A stretch of 47,883 nucleotides of DNA from Pelobacter sp. (GTDB lineage Bacteria; Desulfobacterota; Desulfuromonadia; Geobacterales; Pseudopelobacteraceae). Positions within the stretch are counted from its first letter, which is position 1. Each line of letters opens with the position of its first letter. The stretch covers positions 1 to 47,883 of the forward strand of contig JAVBXN010000037.1 in NCBI GenBank assembly GCA_030824515.1. The letters run 5' to 3'. The position numbers were made by a program, and so were the translations under genes. This document shows, piece by piece, positions 42,156 through 47,883 of this stretch. The notes under the pieces are model-generated. The model ran no database searches, was not told where the DNA came from, and was given only the letters and a program-made list of their open reading frames with translations.

Positions 42156-42205
42156 CACAAATGAGCGAAGCTGTGGGATTTATTCCACGGTTTCGCTCAT
42201 TTGTG
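42156..42205 (+). terminator. long hairpin after the PEP-CTERM gene
   Basis: Arms of about 22 bp (42156-42178 with 42183-42205) with few mismatches and a short loop, starting 13 bp after the stop. The tail is CGTTTATATAC, so termination strength is moderate. Confidence 0.7.
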
Positions 42206-42309
42206 CGTTTATATACTTTGCAACTCAAGAGGTTACTTCGATTTCATCCCGGTTTGTTTTCCTGAAAGTCACATAATTCGAAATAAAGAATTTAATGCCG
42301 GAGGACACC

Positions 42310-45300
42310 ATGAAAAAGGCAAGAAGATCCCTTTCCAGCATGTTCCTGATTCCGCTCCTTACACTGGTTGCATTTTTCGTATCCACAGGAGGAGCACTCA
42401 GTTCGACAACCACCGGCAGCTGGCAGGACATAACCGCCAGCGTCACCGTTACCAAGACAAAACCGCTCTATGATCTGGCGAGAAATGTCTATACCAGCCA
42501 GGTCTACATCAAGAACACTCCATCTACCATGCCGATAGCGGGGATGTTGCGGGCAGTGATAACGGCCAGCAGCAAGATACCGCTGAATCCGGACGGCACC
42601 AGCGAAGACGGCAAGCCTTTCTATTTCCTTGAAACCAATCCGCTTGCTATACTCGCTGTCAACCAGAGCACATTGCCCAGGGCTATTTCATTTACTGCAA
42701 GTCGTGGCGTTGTCACCTATAGCGTGCGAATCGAAAACTGGCAGTTGACCCAGCTCACCGCCGATATGACCATAGCCAAGACGCATGTCGGCAACTTCAG
42801 CCAGGGGCAGGTCGGAGCCGGTTACAGTATCACCGTGACAAACAACGGCGCCGGTGTAACCAGCGGTCCGGTGACCGTGACGGATGCGCTGCCGGCCGGT
42901 CTTACGGCCACGGCCATCGCGGGTTCCGGTTGGAGCTGCACAGTCGCGCCGCTCAGCTGCACGCGCAGTGATGAATTGGCCGCCGGTTCAAGTTATCCTC
43001 CCATCACACTTTCCGTCAACGTCGCCTCCAACGCCCCCGCCAGCGTCAGCAACAGCGCAACAGTAACAGGTGGCGGAGAAACCGATACATCCAACAACAC
43101 TGCCAGCGACTCGACTATAATCAATGCAGTGATCCTGCAGCCAGCCATCCAGGAATCGCCGAATCCCCTGCCGTTCAGTGACGTGCATGCCGGGAAAACG
43201 GCCACTCTGCCGCTTACCATAACCAACAGCGGCGGTAGTGACCTGATTGTCAGCTCAATAGTGACAAACGGTGCGCCATTCAGCGTTCTACCTCCAACCA
43301 ACTTTACCCTGGCTGCCGGCGCCACACTGCAGGTTTCTGTTGTTTTCGCTCCTCAAGCATTAGCAGACTTCATCGGCAGTATTACCATTACAAGTAATGA
43401 CCCGATTCGGAACACGGTGACCGTGCAGCTCTCGGGCAAAGGTGTAAACAGTGCCCCCGTGGCAAATTCCGGGCCGGATCAGACCACACTGCCGGGCAAT
43501 ACCATCTACCTTAGTGCCGCTGGTTCAACCGATGCAGATGGTGACCAGCTCACCTACAGCTGGTCATTCACCTCCAGGCCTGTAGGCAGTGCAGCCGTTA
43601 TTTCCGACCCGGCTCTGGTCAATCCCACCTTTGTGCTCGATCTGCCCGGCAACTATGAGGTGCAGCTGGTTGTCAATGACGGCTGGGTCAACAGCCCGCC
43701 TGACACGGTAATCATCTCCACCAGCAATTCGCCGCCGGTTGCCAACGCCGGACCCGACCAGTCGGTGTTCGTGACCAACATCGTTACGTTGGACGGAAGC
43801 CTCTCGTCAGATGTTGACGGCAACCCGCTTACCTTCAATTGGAGCCTCATCAAGCCAACCGACAGTGCTGCTGTATTATCCGATCCAACAGCTGTCAAAC
43901 CTACCTTTACTGCAGATACTTTCGGCAGTTACGAGGCCCGGTTGATCGTTAACGACGGCACAGTCAACAGCGCCCCCGACAGCGTCATGATCAGCACCTT
44001 GAACAGCCCTCCTGTTGCCAATCCCAGCGTGACCAACCTGCCGATAGTTGTCGGCATGTCAGTCCAGTTGAGTGGCGCAGGTTCAACGGATGTTGACGGC
44101 AACACTCTCACGTATAGCTGGTCTCTGTTGAGCAAACCAGCGAGCAGCATTGCCGCCCTGTCCGGCGCTTCGACTGTAAACCCGACGTTCATTGCCGACA
44201 AGGCGGGCGATTATGTGGCCCAGCTTATTGTTAACGATGGAACAGTTGACAGCCCTCCAAAGACCGTCGCCATAACCACTGACAACTCGTCACCGACCGC
44301 GAATCCAGGACCTTCGCAAACGGTTCATCCGGTGACTCTGGTCAACCTTGACGGCAGCGGTTCCAGTGACCCGGATGGCGATGCCCTGACCTATTCCTGG
44401 TCGTTCAGTTCACTGCCTGCAGGGAGCAGCGCTACCCTTATAAATCCGACAAGCGACAAACCGGCGTTCACGGCTGACAAGGAAGGGAGTTATATAGTTC
44501 AGCTCATAGTGAATGACGGCAAGGTCAACAGCGCCCCGGCAACGGTCACTATCTCCACGGTAAATTCGGCGCCGACCGCCAATGCCGGCCCTGATCAGAT
44601 CGTTGGCATCGGGGCGCAGGTACAGCTTGATGCTCTCGGTTCCAGCGATGCGGACGGTGATCTGCTCACCTACTCATGGTCATTGACGAGCATTCCCACC
44701 GGCAGCAGTGCCGTCCTTTCCAGCACCACGGGAGTCAATCCGACCTTTTACTCCGATCAGCCTGGCACTTATGTTGCCCAGCTGATCGTCAGTGACGGCT
44801 TTATTTCAAGCGCCCCCGATACAGTTGTGATAACCCTGCCTCAGCCAGCAAACAATGCACCGGTAGCAGAGAACGATCATTACACCACCACCGAGGATAC
44901 GGCTCTTGTCGTTGCTGCCCCCGGTGTGCTGGCCAATGACAGCGACTTCGACGGCAATCCTCTGACCGTGTTGCTGGTAGCCGGTCCGGCGTTCGGCACT
45001 ATTAACCTGAACGCTGACGGTTCCTTCAGCTATATTCCGGCAGCCGATTATAACGGTAGCCTCAGCTTCACTTACAAGGCTAATGACGGCACGGCGGACA
45101 GTAATACCGCCACGGTGGGCATAACCATCACGGCGGTGAACGATGCACCAACACTGAATACCATCGCGGATGTGACGATCAATGAGGACTCCGGTCTGCA
45201 AACGGTCAGCCTGAGCGGCATCAGCAGGGGTGCTTCCAACGAGGTGCAGACACTTACAATCACAGCCACCTCCAGCAACACGGGTCTTATTCCCGATCCG

Positions 45301-47883
45301 ACAGTGAACTACTCAAGCCCTAACCCTACCGGCAGCCTCACTTTTACGCCGGTGGCAAACGTTTTTGGTTCGGCCGTTATTACCGTTACCGTCAAGGACA
45401 ATGGCGGCACGGCGAACGGGGGCATTAACACATTAATCCGGACATTCACCATTACCGTGAACCCGGTGAACGACGTGCCAGTGGCAGTGAATGACAGCTA
45501 CAGTACTTCCGAAGACACGGTGCTGACGGTGTCTGCGCCTGGCGTGCTGGCAAACGACACCGATGCAGAAGGCACCCCGCTGACGACGTCGCTGGTGACG
45601 AATGTCAGTCATGGTTCCCTCGTCATGAATGCCAATGGTTCCTTCAGCTACACCCCGGTGGCCAATTACAACGGTCCGGACAGCTTCACCTACCGGGCAT
45701 ATGACGGTACGTCGTACAGCAACACTGTCACCGTCAGCATTACCGTGACCCCGGTGAACGATCAGCCGCTTGCCAATGCCGGATCAAACCAGACCGGAGT
45801 CATTGTCGGCAGCACTGTTAATCTGCATGGCACCGGTTCAGATGTTGATGGAAATGTACTGACCTTTGCCTGGACTTTTACCTCGCGTCCGGTAGGAAGT
45901 GCGGCGACTTTCGCTAACGGTACTACGGCAGATCCTTCGTTTGTCTCCGACATGGCAGGAGTTTACACTGTCCAGCTGATCGTCAGCGACGGACTGCTTG
46001 ACTCTATTGCCTCATCAATGACCGTTACAGCCATCACCGCTCCACCTACGACAGTCACACTCAGTCCGGCGCCGGCACAGATGCCTGTCCGTGGCAGCCT
46101 GGCCATGACCGCCACCCTTAACAGTGTTGCTCCCTCCGGCGGCCTGTTGGTCAACCTGAGTGCCAGCAACTCCCTGGTGACGGTACCGGCTTCGGTTGTT
46201 ATACCGGCTGGAAACTTAAGCGCCACCTTCTTGGTTACTTCGGGGGATTCCATCGGTTCAACCAGCGTGACTGCCTCGGCTAGCGGTCTTGCCGGCTCCA
46301 CAGCCAATATTGAAGTTCAGCTGCGCAACTTTACCCTGGTCAGCCCGCTGGTCGGGATCAACCGGGCTGTTACAGCCATCATAACCCTTGACCAGGCTGC
46401 TCCTTCCGGTGGCGCTACATTTAATCTCTCGGTCGCCGACACCGGCGTTGCCACCGTCTCTCCGGCCAGCATTACAATCCCGGAGGGAAGTATCATCGGC
46501 AACTTCCAGCTGACTGGCGGTACGGGGACAGGCTACACTGCGGTGACCGCCGATGGCACGGCGAATGGCTATGTCAGCAAGACCCTCAACATCACAGTTA
46601 CAGACCGGCTGATCGACCTGCCGGCGGCTGCCGACGCGTATCTCGGCAGCATTCTTTCCGTGCCGGTCCTGATCGGTCCCGACCAGGCGGCGCCCGGCGG
46701 TGCGGTGATCACGGTCACCAGCAGTAATCCGGCTATTATCGAAGTGGTAACACCCACAGTAACCGTACCGGAAGGGACCTTCCAGGCCACCGTCCAGGTA
46801 CGTGCCGTAACCGGAGCTTCAGGCAGCGCCACGATCACCGCAAGCAATCCCGACTATGCTCCGGATGTCATGCAGGTGACAGTCACCTCCGGTTTGGACA
46901 TCATGGAAAGCTTTGCAACCTTCGATTCAGGGGAGACGGACACACTCCACATCCAGCTCCTTAGTGGCAGCAATCCATATCCGGCGCCGACAGGCGGGGT
47001 CCAGGTTACCTTCACCTCCTCGGATACGACATGTGTTGCCGTTACATCACCTGTTACCATAGCGGCCGGGGCCACCTACGGAACAACAACCCTAAGCTAC
47101 GGCGGTTCGGCGGCACTTCCCTGTACGGCAACAATATCCGCATCAAACTCCCTTTTCGGCACCGATACCCTGCAGGCAACCGTAGGACAGTCACCTGATC
47201 TGGGAGCAACGACCATAACCGACCCATGGCAGGGCTATTTCCGCGTCGGCGGCGGCCTGCAGAAACAGCTTCGGGTCAATCTCGCAACTGGAACGCATGG
47301 CGGCGTTAAGGTTCAAATCAAGAGCAGTGATCCCGGTATCGCCCTCCTCTCCTTCAACGCGTCAACCCTGGGAACACCAGTTTTAGAAGTTACAGTTCCT
47401 GATGGCACAACTTACGCGGACTTTTATCTCCAGGGTAAACATTCACAAGTCGGCGATGTTACGATATCAGCTCGCAGTCCTCGATTTGCCGCCAGTTCCT
47501 CCGGTATAAAAGTCGTGCAGCCGGTCTTCCGGCTGGTCAACCTGCCGACCGGCACGACCTCGCTGTCGGCCAACGATCCTTTCTACGTCTATGCCGGTAT
47601 ACTGAATGCAGTTGGCACCGGCGTTCAGGTCTGGCAGGACGTCAGCGCCGAAGGGGCGCTGCCGGTCACCTTCACCAGCAGTGACGGGGCAGTGGGGCAG
47701 ATAGCCAAGACCGGCACTACCGCCGCCTCCGTGACCATAAACATGGCTGTCGGCACTCAGTACACCCCGACGTCGGTGGCTGCGGGCGGGGTCGCCTTCG
47801 ATCCGATGGCCGGAGGTGTAACCACGGTATCGGTCACGGCTCCAGGCTTCAACAACACCTGGTCCGAGGCATCCCAGTCAGTC
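42310..47883 (+). CDS. giant modular surface/adhesin-like protein, 3' end outside window
   Basis: The frame is open from ATG 42310 (GGAGG upstream) to the last base, 1858 codons, with no stop; the protein is truncated by the window edge. Signal peptide about 1-31. Then: a DUF11-type domain (about 152-274, VTDALPAGLTATAIAG), a HYDIN/choice-of-anchor-D domain (about 277-378, ITNSGGSDLIV), five PKD/REJ-like repeats starting near 380, 473, 565, 659 and 752, three cadherin/VCBS-like domains starting near 848, 944 and 1054 (VLANDSDFDGNPLT, VLANDTDAEGTPLT), a sixth PKD-like domain near 1150, and at least six Ig-like repeats of about 95 residues from 1245. It is probably exported and used for attachment or as a matrix protein. 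The way it is anchored lies beyond the window. Confidence 0.9.
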   Translation, partial: MKKARRSLSSMFLIPLLTLVAFFVSTGGALSSTTTGSWQDITASVTVTKTKPLYDLARNVYTSQVYIKNTPSTMPIAGMLRAVITASSKIPLNPDGTSEDGKPFYFLETNPLAILAVNQSTLPRAISFTASRGVVTYSVRIENWQLTQLTADMTIAKTHVGNFSQGQVGAGYSITVTNNGAGVTSGPVTVTDALPAGLTATAIAGSGWSCTVAPLSCTRSDELAAGSSYPPITLSVNVASNAPASVSNSATVTGGGETDTSNNTASDSTIINAVILQPAIQESPNPLPFSDVHAGKTATLPLTITNSGGSDLIVSSIVTNGAPFSVLPPTNFTLAAGATLQVSVVFAPQALADFIGSITITSNDPIRNTVTVQLSGKGVNSAPVANSGPDQTTLPGNTIYLSAAGSTDADGDQLTYSWSFTSRPVGSAAVISDPALVNPTFVLDLPGNYEVQLVVNDGWVNSPPDTVIISTSNSPPVANAGPDQSVFVTNIVTLDGSLSSDVDGNPLTFNWSLIKPTDSAAVLSDPTAVKPTFTADTFGSYEARLIVNDGTVNSAPDSVMISTLNSPPVANPSVTNLPIVVGMSVQLSGAGSTDVDGNTLTYSWSLLSKPASSIAALSGASTVNPTFIADKAGDYVAQLIVNDGTVDSPPKTVAITTDNSSPTANPGPSQTVHPVTLVNLDGSGSSDPDGDALTYSWSFSSLPAGSSATLINPTSDKPAFTADKEGSYIVQLIVNDGKVNSAPATVTISTVNSAPTANAGPDQIVGIGAQVQLDALGSSDADGDLLTYSWSLTSIPTGSSAVLSSTTGVNPTFYSDQPGTYVAQLIVSDGFISSAPDTVVITLPQPANNAPVAENDHYTTTEDTALVVAAPGVLANDSDFDGNPLTVLLVAGPAFGTINLNADGSFSYIPAADYNGSLSFTYKANDGTADSNTATVGITITAVNDAPTLNTIADVTINEDSGLQTVSLSGISRGASNEVQTLTITATSSNTGLIPDPTVNYSSPNPTGSLTFTPVANVFGSAVITVTVKDNGGTANGGINTLIRTFTITVNPVNDVPVAVNDSYSTSEDTVLTVSAPGVLANDTDAEGTPLTTSLVTNVSHGSLVMNANGSFSYTPVANYNGPDSFTYRAYDGTSYSNTVTVSITVTPVNDQPLANAGSNQTGVIVGSTVNLHGTGSDVDGNVLTFAWTFTSRPVGSAATFANGTTADPSFVSDMAGVYTVQLIVSDGLLDSIASSMTVTAITAPPTTVTLSPAPAQMPVRGSLAMTATLNSVAPSGGLLVNLSASNSLVTVPASVVIPAGNLSATFLVTSGDSIGSTSVTASASGLAGSTANIEVQLRNFTLVSPLVGINRAVTAIITLDQAAPSGGATFNLSVADTGVATVSPASITIPEGSIIGNFQLTGGTGTGYTAVTADGTANGYVSKTLNITVTDRLIDLPAAADAYLGSILSVPVLIGPDQAAPGGAVITVTSSNPAIIEVVTPTVTVPEGTFQATVQVRAVTGASGSATITASNPDYAPDVMQVTVTSGLDIMESFATFDSGETDTLHIQLLSGSNPYPAPTGGVQVTFTSSDTTCVAVTSPVTIAAGATYGTTTLSYGGSAALPCTATISASNSLFGTDTLQATVGQSPDLGATTITDPWQGYFRVGGGLQKQLRVNLATGTHGGVKVQIKSSDPGIALLSFNASTLGTPVLEVTVPDGTTYADFYLQGKHSQVGDVTISARSPRFAASSSGIKVVQPVFRLVNLPTGTTSLSANDPFYVYAGILNAVGTGVQVWQDVSAEGALPVTFTSSDGAVGQIAKTGTTAASVTINMAVGTQYTPTSVAAGGVAFDPMAGGVTTVSVTAPGFNNTWSEASQSV
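43447..44840 (+). repeat. five tandem ~279-bp repeats coding PKD-like domains
   Basis: Repeat starts are at 43447, 43726, 44002, 44284 and 44563. Each codes N-S-x-P-x-A-N near its start, a DGD/DGN-LTYSWS core and a VNDG(x)VNSxP end. Copies have diverged at DNA level, so they are old duplications. A sixth copy stands apart at 45757-46035. Confidence 0.85.

Noticed and set aside
42201..42473. 90-codon plus-strand frame overlapping the start of the giant protein
   Set aside because: Out of frame with the long open frame from 42310, which has a good ribosome binding site, a signal peptide and domains; this frame has none.
43447..46035. Regular repeats that might suggest a CRISPR or minisatellite
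   Set aside because: The period is about 279 bp, in frame, and the copies code for PKD-like domains with diverged DNA; there are no short identical repeats with unique spacers.

Overview
The window looks like the chromosome of an anaerobic, metal-respiring type delta-proteobacterium (Desulfurobacterota, Geobacter/Pelobacter group). The evidence is a large single-chain pyruvate:ferredoxin oxidoreductase next to dnaX-ebfC-recR, a periplasmic-sensor/sigma-54 two-component pair, PEP-CTERM surface protein sorting, a caa3-type oxidase in an otherwise anaerobic gene set, and GC-rich, tightly overlapping genes. The species assignment is inference from gene content only.

Layout. 1-3912: a small DUF3553-like protein, then a metal-uptake cluster (His-rich small protein, outer-membrane porin-like protein, ZnuA-like binding protein, ZnuB-like permease) with no ATPase gene. 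3984-4060: tRNA-Pro. 4133-8210: nadA overlapping a sensor kinase, which overlaps an NtrC-type regulator. 8190-9037: a vapBC toxin-antitoxin cassette bounded by perfect 21-bp direct repeats that copy the end of the regulator gene. 9074-11948: RRM protein, amidohydrolase, then a Dcu-type dicarboxylate transporter behind a near-consensus -24/-12 promoter and three palindromic upstream sites. 12114-13712: carotenoid-synthesis-type membrane protein and an MTA/SAH nucleosidase-like gene, convergent and overlapping. 13825-14083: tRNA-Ser and 4.5S SRP RNA. 14178-20720: dnaX, ebfC, recR, por. 20802-28796: mixed housekeeping genes (epimerase, folK, YHS protein, transaldolase, glgA, two Cys-cluster proteins around a homocysteine methyltransferase-like gene, acyl-ACP thioesterase, OmpH/Skp-like chaperone). 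29034-33909: macro-domain protein, then on the minus strand the caa3 oxidase operon ctaD-ctaE-ctaF-ctaC-ctaB. 34298-39329: an operon predicted to convert arginine to glutamate through ornithine and proline (TIGR00300/AgrE-type cyclodeaminase, arginase, PutA). 39350-40971: mazEF and an SCO-type copper chaperone. 41493-47883: a PEP-CTERM protein and the first 1858 codons of a giant modular surface protein that runs off the right edge without a stop.

How the genes work together. The clearest functional units are the arginine-to-glutamate operon, the oxidase operon with its haem-synthesis gene ctaB and the nearby SCO chaperone, the DNA-repair/replication block, and the sensor/regulator pair that may drive the sigma-54 promoter of the dicarboxylate transporter. 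The observations most worth checking are the vapBC cassette with gene-end repeats, the operator array in front of dcuB, an E. coli-like dnaX slippery site placed close to the 3' end, two candidate small RNAs, two candidate leaderless genes, and the very long repeat-built adhesin.
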